64,000 nucleotides of DNA from contig CM063288.1 of the NCBI GenBank assembly GCA_032173965.1, positions 11,574,501 through 11,638,500 on the forward strand, read 5' to 3'. This DNA comes from Sitta carolinensis. Its lineage: Eukaryota; Chordata; Aves; Passeriformes; Sittidae. Made by a program: the position numbers and the translations under genes. The notes beneath the pieces are model-generated. The model made no database searches. It was not told the origin of the DNA and worked only from the letters and a program-made list of their open reading frames with translations. Shown here piece after piece: positions 25,401-37,991 of the stretch; position 1 is the first letter of the stretch; each line of letters opens with the position of its first letter.

Positions 25401-28400
25401 TACCTACCTGACTTACTAGCAAGAAGCAAGCATACAATGATACTTCCTTGTAGATATTCTTCCCCCTTCCAGCTGTCTTAAAGCCTTTCCATCTGAATGG
25501 TTCTGCCTGCCTCCCTATGTGTGTTGGCTTTGTTTTTTCCTTCAGTCAACTTGTCTAACTTCTTACCCTCTTGTGACAGCAAGCTCCCCAGTCAGCATGT
25601 AGCAAACAGCACCCTTTCATTTTCTTGGGCTTAAAGGATAGATTGCATAGACACTACTTATTGTGGTGTCACTGCTAGTACGAGCCTCACCTGTCACTTC
25701 CTGATGTGTATCTGTTGATCTTGCCTTCAAATCTGGGAGGAAGACCTGTTCCTTGATCCTGTTTATTCATTTCTCTCACTCCTTTTAAGGTTGTTTCACT
25801 CTACTGGTCAGGTTAAAGCCCTGATTAAGAAAGATACTTGATTTTTTGATATTGTAAGGTATGTACAATTTGCAAAACTATTACAATTGCATGTTCTTGT
25901 TGCCAGATGACCTGGCAGGTTCTATCTTTTGATAATACACTTCCCTCTGTTTGAAAATGCTGCTGATTTCTCTGGCAGTGCCAGGTGAGTGGGACTCTGA
26001 GCCGGCTGGGTAAATACTGATAGCCTCTCCTGGGATGCAGAGTCTGCCTGGGTGGCTGAGTGTTTTGTTTTGCCAAAGCCAGGAGGAAGGACAGGGCTGA
26101 TACTTGGCATTGCAAAATGGTGGCATTTGGCTTCCTGTGCCAGCAGGGATGAGTTTTTCTCTTTGGCTCACTGTCAGCTGGTATTGCCCTACCCCTTCCT
26201 ACGCCCTGTCACCTGCCAGTGCTTCTCCAGGGAGCCAGGAGCTGGTTACCTGCAAAGGCTCTCATCCAAGCAAGCATGTAAACACATGCTGGAGTCCTGT
26301 TGATGTCAGTGAGACTTGAGCATGTTATTAAAGTTAATCACACAGGGAGTTTGCTGAAGTGGGCATTGTCTGCCAGATGTGCTCGTGGGAGGCTTGGAAG
26401 CCTCTCTGGTGTTGTCACATTTACAAGCTCCTCTCATGCTGGTCATGTGTAATGCATCCTCCTGTGTTCAGGAGACACCGCAGGGAGAGGGGGTGTGAAA
26501 TAGCCAGCCACTGCCTAAATGTAGCCACATCCGTGCTAGAACTGGGCAGCAGTGCTGAAAGTAGGACTGTCAGGGGCATAAATAATTTCTGTACCTTTAC
26601 AACTTTCTGTGCTCACCTTTTGATGGGCAAAATATGTGTGACCTTTGTTGCTGTTGAACCCTCGCTTCTTTTGTGAAAATGTATCACTGTATTTTAATGG
26701 TCCTTGTGCTTAAAATTGGTTAGTAGGCTTTTTGTCTCATGTACTTGCTTCATACCTTCATTAGACATAGTCAAGTGTGTGCAAACAGGATATGGAGCTG
26801 AAATCCAGATAGAATATTCATTAAATTTTTTACCTACTGCCTCTTTTTTTTTTTTTTTTTTTTTTAACGGTAGTGTGTTTGAGATCACAATCTAACCATA
26901 AGTTTATACTAAAATATTGTTGCTTTTTATAAGTAGGATACCAAGAGGATATAAGATTTATTTAAATTAATTAATTTATTATTAAATTTTCTTACAATTT
27001 TGTTTTAGTGTGTTATGATATATGTGCAAGCTTGTCTTTCTGAGAGTGTCTTAAAACACTGCCCAACAGTGTTTGGCATTGCTGCAGAACAAAATCCCAA
27101 GTGGCCTGTGTTCACATAGTAATATTTGGGTTCTTTTAGCTAGTGGCTTGCTAGTGAATAGTTAAATTGATGGTAAAGTGTCAGGGCCCTCTATAAGTTT
27201 GTGCTTTCCATCATTTGTGGAAAGCAGACATCAGAATCTGTAGGGCCAGGAAGTGGATTCCTTTTGAGACCTTCTGGGAGCTCCTGACTTAATCCACTCC
27301 AGCAGTTCCACTCTGTGCTATCATAGCCTGGCATTAGGTTTCCCTTAAGCACTTGGGTGTTTCTCTTCTTTCCCAACAAAATCACACAGTGCTGGCTCCT
27401 AAGCTAGTACTATCTTATGTGGAAAAATATTAACTTTCATGCTTCTCATGTGTGAAATTGAAGAGAAATTAGCAAAGAAATAGCTGGAAGAGGCAAAATT
27501 TGCTGTAAGTGGGAAAGCAAGCATTCTGTTCTGCATGGCTGCTCATTCACAGATTTTTAGGAAGAATTTTTTTTTTTAATATTGACCACATTGTGGATTG
27601 CCATTCATTTTGGAATATGTTTTAATGTTATAATTAAATGCTGAGAAAGGCTTGAAGTAAATGGAGCACTTGGACAGCTTTATTTCTGTAAATAGGGCAC
27701 TGGTACAGAAGCAGTCCAAAATCTCAGGTTGCTTCACCATCCTGCCCATATCCTGTCTGCACACAATGTTTGTGCTGTGTGGAGTGTCTGAGGTCACATT
27801 CACTGTTGGATCTGCCTTAGAGAATGCCAAAAGCCAAGTGGATGAGTTCTGCTGTTTCCTGGAAATACAAATATCTTGTGCCATTCCTGTTTCAGGGAGG
27901 CAGCTGTCAGTGTGAGTGGAAGATAAATGTTAGCAGCATGGCTATGATACTGTGACTGAGGGTGAAGCAGGCTCTGTAGATGAGCTCTTCTGGACACTAT
28001 TAATTGCTATTATCTTAAAAGTCAATTAAACCTTGTGTTTTCTAGTCCATGGACTAAGATAAGCTTTCAGCTACTCATTGTTCATGCACTATCCACAGTA
28101 GTTGCTTAAAAATAATGAAAGCTCACCTTCTTTTGAAGCTTTGATAGAGCTACATCTGTCCATAGGTTCCCTTACTCAAACAGAAATCCTTGAGTTTGAT
28201 GCCATCACTGTGTGTGGGAGAGGAGAACAAGGGAAATTCAGCAGCCATGGCTTCAGTGTGAGTGACAGGAGACCTGTGGTTTATTTGCTGTTTTGCAGAT
28301 TGCCTGGGAGAGATTTTCTTGTGCTGCTATCAAAGTATTGACTTCAGTCAACCCCAGGTAGTTCAGTTTAGGAGGGGGTAGAGAACTGGTGCTGGGCATC

Positions 28401-29625
28401 TGAGCTTCCCACAGAACCAGGAAAGAGGGGTGCTGTAATGTTCCTGGGCTCAGTTAGGGACTGCCTGGGACTAGCTGGAAGATCCCAAACATGAGGGTTT
28501 GTGAATGCTTCTTTCTTCTTAAAGTTCAGGTGTTGGATTTAAGTCTGCCCATGGGGACATTTCTATCTACTCAGGGTTTACCCTCCCTTTAAAGTAAGCC
28601 CTGAGAAGAGGGGCGAGTGAAAGGTGGGGAAAAGCATCCTCCATGTTTTGTGTTGTAACAAGAACATGAGGAGCAAAGAGTGTTATTTGTGGCCAGGAAG
28701 AGTGCAGCCAAGAGGAAGCTTCATTTTGTTGCCTGGCAATTAGCACAGACACTTGAAAAAAGAAAACCTGCCTTCCCATCCTGTTCTTTTTTATCCAATT
28801 ACTGCAGAATATAAAACTAATAAATTCTCTTGGGAGGAGAGACCAGATTTGGGTCTTTCTTCTTTGAACTAGCTGTCCTGTCTGCTGGGGAGGAGTGAAA
28901 GTTGTGAAAATGCTTTCTGTCAGGGTGGAGTTGAATCATCCTTAGCATCATCCTTGCTTCGTGTAACTGCTTTACACTGTGGACTTGTTACACAGGGTGG
29001 GTGCTGCTGCTGTTTCCACTTGTTCTTCCTCCCATTTTGTGGTGATCCCAGTGCTGCCTTGATGGGTTAGATATGCTGAGAGCAGAGTCAAGGACTCCCT
29101 AAAGCCTGTTTGTGTCTGTGACCTGGATTTGGCTGCAGCATAGTTCAGCTGGGAAGGGGCTGCCACGGGTGTGTCAGCGTGGGCACGGGGCACTTGGCAC
29201 TGGGGTGCACACTGAAAGCTGCCACAGGTCCATGTGTGGTAATGGGTAAGGAGATACTTCTTGTGTAAGTCCAAGCTGGTGGGTTTGGGTTCTTGGACAG
29301 TGGCTGGAGACATGTCATCCTCTCGCTCCTCCTGGGATGGGAGTGCCTGTCTGTCTTGGGTCACAGATCTTTTTTCAAACTAGTCACAACTCTGACACAG
29401 TTACATTAGGGAGGAAGGACTTCTTGCCACTGGCTGGAACAAGGGCCTCAGTGGAGACAGAGCATGTGAAGTCTCAGAGTCAGTTGCCCCTTGACAGAGC
29501 CTCCTGTGGATCTGTTAATGAACATCCCCAAGCATTTCCTGGCAGTCATTCCTAGCACACACCAGCAGTGTTGGCTGTCAAGTGTGACCTCATTAACATA
29601 AGGGTTTGCACTACTTTCATTTCAG
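19453..29625 (+). other. CLASP1 large intron
   Basis: 10.2-kb intron, the largest in this window. Landmarks: a T22 run at 26844-26865, an AT-only homeodomain-site-like patch (TTAAATTAATTAATTTATTATTAA, 26960-26983), and a STAT-type motif TTCCTGGAA at 27856-27864. The section near 29,130-29,230 is GC-richer. Many short ORFs occur with no protein features. No clear transposon family was recognised. Confidence 0.75.
26844..26865. repeat. T22 homopolymer
   Basis: A run of 22 T bases inside the large CLASP1 intron. It could be the antisense of an old poly(A) tail, but I recognise no retrocopy on the other side, and no target-site duplication was found by eye. Confidence 0.85.
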
Positions 29626-29832
29626 GTCGTCAGAGCTGCTGAAGAAGCTGCTTCCACCCTGGCGAGTTCCATCCACCCCGAGCAGTGCATCAAGGTGCTT
29701 TGCCCCATCATTCAGACTGCAGATTATCCAATTAACTTAGCTGCCATCAAAATGCAAACAAAAGTCATCGAGAGGATTTCCAAGGAATCGTTGCATCAGC
29801 TCCTACCTGATATCATTCCTGGGTTGTTACAG
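29626..29832 (+). CDS. CLASP1: CLASP1 coding exon: C-terminal domain
   Basis: The acceptor is tttcatttcag at 29615-29625 and the donor GTACAG follows 29832. The 69 codons read VVRAAEEAASTLASSIHPEQ, CIKVLCPIIQTADYPINLAA, IKMQTKVIERISKESLHQLL and PDIIPGLLQ. Phase 0 at both ends. This is the central helical part of the C-terminal domain. It differs from the mammalian sequence at a few positions only (for example KVIERISKESLHQ), all conservative. Confidence 0.97.
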
Positions 29833-32024
29833 GTACAGAATCCCATGTCACTGCTCCTGAGCATCACCATTAATTTGTGAGATCTGTGCCCCAAGGGAGA
29901 GAGAATGATGGATCCTCTGGGGCCAGATTTTGGTAAACAAAGCTGTTTAATTTTTGGTAAAATAAAATTATTATATCTGAGTTTTTGATCCTTTTAGTTA
30001 AGAAACTAAACTTAGTTTAGTTGGGTTAAGGAAAGGAAAACTCAGGTTCTTACATGGGTGTTCCACAGTTGGATGCCTTTTTCTGACTCCCAAATAAGCC
30101 AGTAGCAGCCATGTAATAAAATTGGGGGTAGGAGTTAGCCACATTTTACACTGTCTCTATACATCTTGGAGTCCCCTTTAATTCTGCTGAGCTGTTCTGT
30201 GCTTTGATGGTACTTGGCACTTGAATTTGAATCCCAGCAGGCAGGTTGCTCCTTTCCTCTTTTCTCTCTGAAATAAGGATCAAACTACTTGCTGACTTCA
30301 TTCAGGCTCTTTCATAACCCTCTCAGGCTGGGCGGAGAGCTGTGTTTTTGCCAGTGCTAAGGCTTGGTTATACACTGTGGATTTAGCTTTGAGCACTGGC
30401 TGTAGCAGTGTTGTCTTTTGGTCCCCTGCACAAGCAGTGCTGGGATGCAGCTGCAAACAAGAAGGAAAAACGTGAAGTAGCAGTGAGGGAGGAGAGGAAA
30501 TGTGTATGTTTACTGGGGAAGAGACTATGACAAGAACAGATCAGTCAGAGTGAAAGGGGGAGATGTTTTTGGGTGGGTAAGACTTCTATGGAGAGCTGGG
30601 ATAAAGAGGCCTCCTCATTGTGAGCATAAAATGTTGGAAGGACAAGAGTAAAGTCAGAAATTCCCTTATGCATCCTGGCATTCATCCCAACTTTGTAGTG
30701 TCAGCTCTTGCAATTCTTAAATCTCAGCTTCTGGGAATTGGACGATTCTGTATTCATCTAAACTTTTGTTGTAAAATGGTTCTAGCCATCATTGTTGGAG
30801 ACAACAATCTGAACAGCGAAGCTTTGATGCACTGGAAAAGTTTGAGAGCAGCATGCCTTTAAAAAGGCAGTTTTATTTGTCTTTAATTACTTTAAATGGT
30901 TCTTGTTTCAGAGCCTAGTTTGCCTATTTCCTTACCTTAGAAACTCAGTGATCAAAGGAATTTACTCCTTACATTTTGGAAGTGTTTTGGGGTCCTGGTT
31001 GAAGGACTGTGTGTGGAGCAAATCACCTCTGTGCTTGTTTACCATGCTGAGGGGCCTGGCAGAGTGGTGAGGAGTTTCAGCAGCAGTGTGAGCACAATTG
31101 TGCAGCTCAACAGCCTGGAGCAGGCTCTCCATGAACAGATGGGGACTCCGTGGAAGAACAGGGCTTGGCAGGGGAGAGTTGTGGTGCTCGCCCTGGTCTT
31201 GATGAGAAGGCTCAGCCTTTTCTCCACCTTGGAGCTCAATACCTTGGTGTTTCTCTGAGCTCACTGAGGTTTCCTGCTTTCCTAGCTTAGTGCTTTGTGG
31301 GATTGAAGACTGTCAGGGCTGTGCTTCGGCCCTGCAGCTGGAACAGCCCCAGCTGTGCTGCATCCACCCTCTGGCTTTCCCGGCAGAGGTCACCCTGCAT
31401 CCAGAGGAGCCCGCATCCCACAGGCTGAAGTGATGTTTGCCTTTCTCATGGGATGGCTGCTGAGTGATGCACCTCTGCCTGAGTTAGGGACTGGTGTCCA
31501 TAGCTGCTGAGTGACCTGGTGGCTAGTTTGAGCTCTGCCCAAGCTGCCAGAGATCAGCACATGTACAGGGGTCTTTCAGCATGTTCTTTCCTGTGGTATT
31601 TCCTACTTGATAGGTAAGCTGCTCTCCAAAGAGACCTTACTGTTCAGGATAGTTCATGGTCATCTGAACTGGACACAGAAGTGTGTGTATCTGATGGAGT
31701 CCTAAGCTCATGTTAGGAAACTGAGTGTTATCACTCTATATGCATCTATATACACCACTATGAATAACTAGATATTAATAACTAACAACATTATTACATT
31801 ACAGTAATAAGTAATAACAGAAGGAACAGATAGGGTGATTGTGTTCTCTTTGAGTGTTCAGTTTGCAAACTTATGTTAAGCAGAGGTATTTTTATTGATC
31901 TCTTAGGTCAGCCACATTTGCAAAACTTAGATCAGCTCTGCAGTATCAGTAGTCAGTAGTGTATTGCTCAGGAAGGGTGTTGGGGAGTGCTGTTTGTCTT
32001 CTGACCTTTTCCTCTCATTTCCAG
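29833..32024 (+). other. CLASP1 intron
   Basis: 2.2-kb intron. The stretch 31,000-31,560 is GC-richer and carries overlapping open frames on both strands (81-100 codons) with no conserved peptide. No family-level repeat was recognised. Confidence 0.8.
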
Positions 32025-32141
32025 GGTTACGATAACACGGAGAGCAGTGTCCGAAAAGCCAGCGTATTTTGCCTAGTGGCTATTTATTCAGTAATTGGAG
32101 AAGAACTGAAACCTCATCTCGCACAACTCACAGGAAGCAAG
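32025..32141 (+). CDS. CLASP1: CLASP1 coding exon: C-terminal domain
   Basis: The acceptor is ctctcatttccag at 32012-32024 and the donor GTACAA follows 32141. The 39 codons read GYDNTESSVRKASVFCLVAI, then YSVIGEELKPHLAQLTGSK. Phase 0 both ends. It contains the SSVRKA(S/C)VFCLVA signature of CLASP C-terminal domains, a HEAT-type helix-turn-helix with the conserved Val-Arg-Lys. Confidence 0.97.
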
Positions 32142-33909
32142 GTACAAGAGTAATGTGTCTCTGGTGTTTTGGTAGTGCAAGCCATTCTGCTGGCTACTAC
32201 TAGCAGCAGTACCTGTATACCTGTAGAGCTTCACTGTAGCTCTGGGTCAAGTTCCCTGAACTCTATTTAATCCTGTCTCATCCTAACAAATGCCACTGGA
32301 GCAGCACTGCACTTGCTCAGCAATGTGAGCATTTGAAATCCCACTTAGAAAATTTTAATGGTGTTCGGAGATGGGTTTCATGATACATTTGATCTTGCGT
32401 AACTGCAGGCTGCCTCTGAGCAGGACCTTGTCCAGCCACGTTTGCCGTGCTCCTTTGGCATTACATCCAGAGGTGATTGTGCAGTGAGCTGGATCAGCTG
32501 GCTGCTCTGGCTGAAAACCAGATCTGCAATACAAATTAAATAGCTTTCACTCTGCTCTGGCCTCACAGGCATCCTCGTGCAGAGTGATGGGAGTGCATGG
32601 GGATGGTGGGAGAGCAGGTCCTCTCAGCAGCAAGTTGTGATTAGGGCTGGTAGAAATGCAGGTAAAGCTTCACTCTTAATAGCAGGGCATGTGTCCCTTT
32701 CCTTCTGGAACAACATCAAACTCCAATGACCCTTCAAAAGACTTTTTACCCTATAGTCAGACTAGCTGCAAAACACAAATGCTGACCTGATGCTTGCAAG
32801 GGAAACCAAGCCCTTAATTCAACTCCATCCTTCAGACAAGAATTTTATGTTGGTGTTTGATTGCTTTTCAGAGCTGCTCAGCAAGCCATCAGATTTTTTT
32901 CCTGTGGTTTTAAGTCTTCATACCCAACATTTCTATGCAATTTTAAGATGAATTCTGCAGTTTTTGTTTCTGAAACAAATCTGTGTATGTGAATGGCTAC
33001 TTAGTTCAGAGGGCTTCATTCTTTCATTTTGAGGCCATAATTTTTCATGGGTAAGGAAGTGTGGTATAGGCCAAAACAATCTGAGACGAAAGACACTTGG
33101 ATTTTATTTCTGTCTTGCCTTGTCACTAAACAAATTACAATTGTGCCTCCAAATTGCTCTGCTAAGAGACAGCTATTTGTGCTGAGGTTTACATCTTTAT
33201 ATTTGGGATGTTATGAAATCCCCCTATAAAATGTTGTAGAAGCTTTATTATTCCAGTATCCCTAGTGCCACAAACAGTCCACCACATCACTAACTATAAA
33301 CTATAAACATATAAGTAATTCTTCTGGGTTTATGCAGACTTGCCTGCATGTTTAAAGTTAAATGTAAACATGAGTCATTGAAGGATCTGGAATTAAGGTG
33401 GCAAGGAGGAAGAAGAAAACAAATCCATGCTAGGGAAGTATATAGTCATAACAACTGCTGTTGCACTAGATGTACCATGTTAGTGAAGATATAATGACGT
33501 TGAAAAAGAACGTTTATAGAACAGGGAAAGTTCAGGCTGTTTCCTAGCAGGGGGACCCATGGCTCTTGGAACACCAGTGTGCCTGCAGCCCTACTGACCT
33601 CTGTGGGAATCCTGCTTGACCTGACCTGGCTGCAGGATTGGGGTCTGTGAACTGACGGCTGCTGAAGTGAAATGCAAGAGGCTTTTCTAAATCCCCTCAA
33701 GTCTGTCTCTAACTTCAGTGCGACTGAAGGGAATAGCCTCTGTCTCTGTTCTGAAATACAGTCAGTTTTCTTGCTTTTCCTCCTGAGTGCCCAGTGTCAG
33801 CTCATCCCAAAATGAGCTCACCACAGACCGCAAGTTTTTACATTGGCAGTCAGCTTTTCCCCACCTGTTTTTTTTCTGGCATCTTCTGATCTTTCTTTCT
33901 TTCTTTCAG
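32142..33909 (+). other. Last CLASP1 intron
   Basis: 1.77-kb intron that ends in a (CTTT)n polypyrimidine tract at 33891-33907 leading to the acceptor CAG. Nothing else was recognised. Confidence 0.85.
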
Positions 33910-33996
33910 ATGAAGCTACTAAACTTGTATATAAAGAGGGCACAGACCACCAACAGCAACAGCAGCTCCTCTTCAGATGTTTCAACGCACAGTTAA
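33910..33996 (+). CDS. CLASP1: CLASP1 terminal coding exon and stop
   Basis: Begins directly after TTTCAG (33904-33909) with Met, giving MKLLNLYIKRAQTTNSNSSS followed by SSDVSTHS and TAA at 33994-33996. The ending is the diagnostic CLASP1 C-terminus. The CLASP2 ending is different (a Gly-rich tail ending GQS), so this fixes the paralogue. The ATG at 33910 is an internal Met codon, not a start. Confidence 0.98.
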   Translation: MKLLNLYIKRAQTTNSNSSSSSDVSTHS

Positions 33997-34590
33997 TGGA
34001 GATCTGTGGACATGTGTAGACTTAGAAGCAATCAACGGTGCCTCTCAGAGACCTTTCTGCTCTTCACTGGCGCGCTCCATCAGCTTAAGGAGGCCATGCA
34101 GATATTTATTGCAATCAGTATTTTAGTCCCTTAAAAGCTTTTATGTAGAATCTTACTGGTATTGAATGTAAAGGAAGCAAGGTCTGTGTGGCAGTCTTCA
34201 TTAAAAGTGAACATCAGAAAGCCATACTTAAACATATTTGTATAGCCTGCTGAAATCTCAGAAATATGTTTAGGTTAGCATTCTAACACTGAGTCCAAGA
34301 AACTGGACACATGTTAAAGTCAAACTAATCTTGTTGGTTTAGTTCATACCCCGTTTTGGTTTCTGTGTGCTAGTTACCTGCTCTCCCCCCACCCATTCTG
34401 GCTGGGTCCTTCTCTACTTTCAAGTCTTGTGTTCCTGTTTTGTTCTCCCTGTTGCAGCCTGCCTAACTTGCAGGGCTCTCCATGGGGAGACCTTTGCAGG
34501 TATGGCTGTGATTCCAGCCTCAGATGCTTTAATACTGAGAGATACCAAGTGAGTAATGAAAACGTAGGTTCTTTTTAAACATCTGAGTTT

Positions 34591-34703
34591 TGTACATAGT
34601 TCTGACAGACCCCGGATGGGCTGATCTCTCTGCAACTGCTCTCCAGCCAGCTGTGCTGTCCATAAAAGCTGGACTCTTGCTCTTTTCATTGACTCTGTAA
34701 ATA
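34591..34703 (+). promoter_or_regulatory. Two Pumilio response elements in CLASP1 3' UTR
   Basis: TGTACATA (34591-34598) and TGTAAATA (34696-34703) match the TGTANATA consensus bound by PUM1/PUM2 proteins. A third copy, TGTACATA, lies at 36917-36924. The motifs are seen; binding is inferred. Confidence 0.5.
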
Positions 34704-37263
34704 CTTCTCCCCTCTCAACCCATTTGGCTCTTTCATATGTTCAAAAGGCTCTCCAGGTTACCTGATACTCCCCAAAGGGAACCTGAGACCCAGTTCTGGG
34801 ACCGACATCTGCAAATAGGATAGTGGAGTTAGGTGGGTGTGATTGGGTTAGGCTCTGAGTGTGCCAGTGGGTGGGCAGTGGGAGCTGGCAGAGCTGTACT
34901 GCAATGCCAGCTGTTTTCCTTGAAATCTGTAGCATCAAAGGGCTGATCTGCTGCTCTGATCACTGATGCTGGGTGGCTTTGTCCCCACAACTCCTTTGCA
35001 CTTTGGGCAAAATGTTCATCCCAGAAGACAGAAAGGGTGTCTGAATCTGAACAGAAATACCACATGGAAGCAGCTCTGAGCCAGCTGGGACAGTGCTGGT
35101 TGCCTGCCACAGCCCCTCTTCCTGAAGACCCTGCTGTTAACTGCCTTTAGAAGCCTCCTTTGTGCCATCTCCATGCACAGGTCTGCTGAGTACTCTGCAT
35201 TTCAGAAGAGAAGGGGTCCCTCACTTGGCACTGCTGGCAGCAGGGGTGCACTGGGTGAGGGTGCAGCAGGGAAAGTCCTTTAGCAGCCTAATGATACAGA
35301 CCAGGTCAGAGGCAAACCAGCAGCAAACAAATACCCTGGCACCGCCCTTCTGTAAACAAAAGACCCTTGCTTTTGCAAAGAGGGAGGCCCCTGGCTCTGC
35401 CTGTAACCAGGGAAGGCAGGAGGTTGCTAATTAATGTGCTGTGTTTGGCCCTGGGCTGGATCCTGGCTGATGGGCTTGCCCACCCCAAACCTTCCATGGA
35501 TCACAGCTAGAGTTTTGCCCCCAGTGCCAGTGATGAAAGAGGATGATGGACTTACAGCTTATGGATGCAGCTGTGGTGATGAATGTGTGTTCCCTGGCTG
35601 CACTCAGTGCCCTCGAGTCTCTCCAGCTTCCTCCATCTTCCCTTTAGGGAGCTGAAGGGACACCTTGGGAACATACTGAGAACATGGGACTCCATTACTA
35701 CAGCAGGGGAGGGTAAAGCTCCTTCTATCAATTATCCCTGTGTGTTTCAGCCCCATCCCTGGAGAGCTAAGCTGGGACCTGGCCCTGGTGCCAGCTTTTC
35801 TTCCAGTTCTTGCCTCAGAAGGGATTTGGGCTGGGTGGGGGGACTGTGTGACACTGGGCTGCAAAGCTTGTGGGTCCCTTGCCTGCTCACATGAGAGCTG
35901 GGGAGGTGACCTGCTCCTGGTAGATATGTGTGCAGGCTTTTGCTGGCTGCAGGGCTAGTTCCCTCATCTTTCCCAAGCAGTAATGCTATGGCAGGAGAAA
36001 GCGTGTGCTCTCCTGGGGTGTGGGATTCCCCCAGGGTCTTTCTGCAGGCTCAGAAAAGCCATTCTCACTTAAGAGGGGGATTGGCTGCTCCATGGCTCGT
36101 GTCTGCCTTTCTGTGGACCATTTCTTTTCCACATCTTTCTGTATGCTTGTTAGAAGGCTCTTTTTTAAAATTTTTTTGAATGCTTCAAATTTGATTTTAA
36201 CACAAATTTATTTTTCCTTTTGAGGAAATACTCAGTTGACTTGTTGGCAGCAGTTAAGCTGTCTCGTTTGAATTTTTAGTAGCGGGCTAGGAATTTTTTT
36301 TGGATGTTTTTTGTTTTGGGTTTTGGTTTTTTTTAACTTGTACTCTTAACTGCTTAGTATTTATGCCTCTCCTTCTCCCCATCTCAGCTCAGCATCTTCT
36401 GTTCCAGTTCTGGGGTTCAGAAGGTCAGCAGAGCTGACCAGGTGGTGTTAGTCCCTCCCAGCTATGATGGAGCTTGGTCTGTCATTATTTGCCGTTTGTT
36501 GGTTTTGATTTTTTCTTTCGTTTCCATTGAATGGCACACTGTAGCAAATCTCCAGGAATCGAATTCCTTCTCAAATGATTTTATATGTTTTATAAAATCC
36601 TGTTGGTATGCACTGAGAGTGAACGCACTGTAATGTCCCTGACACCTCAGTTGGGGCCAAAGCTCGTCCTTGAAAAGGCGCCTGCGGCCAGCCTGCGCTT
36701 CCCACGGCCACTGCACACCCGGGGCTGCAAAGGGCACAATCAGGCCTTACTTCCTGAATCAGATTCAGTTCTGTTTGTCAACAGATGCTCATTAATGTGC
36801 TACTTAATTTCATTGCGTGAGTCGAGGACTGTCCATCCTTTGAGTACTCTAGGATATGTTCTACCCATACGCAGTAGGAGCATCCTGCTTAGGTATTTAT
36901 AAATCATCGCGGATTATGTACATAGTAGGGGGTTTAGTATGTTGAACATGACCCAGTTTTTATTTTGTGTTTTCCTCTGAAGTACTCAAAGGGCTAGCTC
37001 TGAATGTCACCTCTCTGATCTCCAGTTATGACTTCAAGAAGCTGTACAATCATCTTGTTTTCTCTTCAGCAAGCATAAAGGTCTCTCTGGCTACAGATCA
37101 CAGTGTCCACGCACGCTTGCAGAGGAAGGTCTGCATGCTGCAGTGCCTCACTGCTTCGGTGAAGCTTGTGTTCACCTTCTCCTTGCAGTAGCCACCTACT
37201 GCAGCTGCCTTTTTTTTTCTTGCTGCCCATTATGCAGGGCTTCAATTTTTCATACCTTTAAAG

Positions 37264-37301
<38 letters not shown>
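37264..37301. repeat. A38 homopolymer in CLASP1 3' UTR
   Basis: An uninterrupted run of 38 A bases lies 690 nt before the poly(A) signal. No poly(A) signal hexamer stands 10-30 nt upstream, so it is not a cleavage site, but it can act as an internal oligo-dT priming site in cDNA and 3' end data. Confidence 0.9.
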
Positions 37302-37303
<2 letters not shown>

Positions 37304-37980
37304 AAAATGTGTATTTTCTTTGCCCACCATGCTTTAAAATATGAATGGGAGAAAACTCACAGCAGACAGCAGCTCTTGGCTGCAAGGTTGCCGAAATCTC
37401 AGATGTGGATGTTTTTTCTGCCATTGGCTGCACCAGTGCTCCGTGGGCATGGGCAAATCCTGGCTCCATCTGCCCCACAGGTCTACGTACTGTAGTTCTC
37501 ATGTAGTTCAGAAATACCGAGGCATGTGGCTTTCTTAAGGTACACTATGTGTGCTTGCCTGGATTACAATACAATACGAGACTGTCTTTTTAATTGCTGA
37601 TTACTAGCTTACCAATAACCTGTATAAGTAATGTAACTTGCATCTTTGTCATCAGAACCTTTTCTCCCCACCCCTTTATTTATCAAGCATAATATTACAT
37701 ATTAAGGGACAGAAAAATAGACCTTTGTAGTACACAGCAAGGCGTTGCTAACAATGTTTTAAATGGGAAGTAAAAAAACGCTCTGAAAAATGCCAGCCAT
37801 GAGAAATGACTTTGTTGGCACCGTGTTCATGCGCATGTATTTTTTTTCTATTTTTTCCGCTTTTGTCATGTTACATCCATATCTGTATTTATATCTTATT
37901 TGTTTCACTTTTGAGTGTATCATGGCAATTGTACAGATGTTTTTTGTTAACATTTATGTGATAGAATTTGCTAAAAAAAA

Positions 37981-37991
37981 ATTAAAATAAA
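37981..37991 (+). terminator. CLASP1: CLASP1 distal poly(A) signal
   Basis: ATTAAA (37981-37986) overlaps AATAAA (37986-37991). A GT/T-rich stretch suited to be the downstream element follows at 38016-38032. Cleavage is expected at about 38003-38015. Confidence 0.85.

Noticed and set aside
26844..26865. Processed pseudogene indicated by a T22 run
   Set aside because: No recognisable mRNA-like sequence precedes or follows it on the relevant strand, and no target-site duplication was visible.
30962..31264. Overlapping frames of 66-100 codons in GC-richer intron sequence
   Set aside because: Mutually overlapping on both strands, no domain feature; GC-rich composition explains them.
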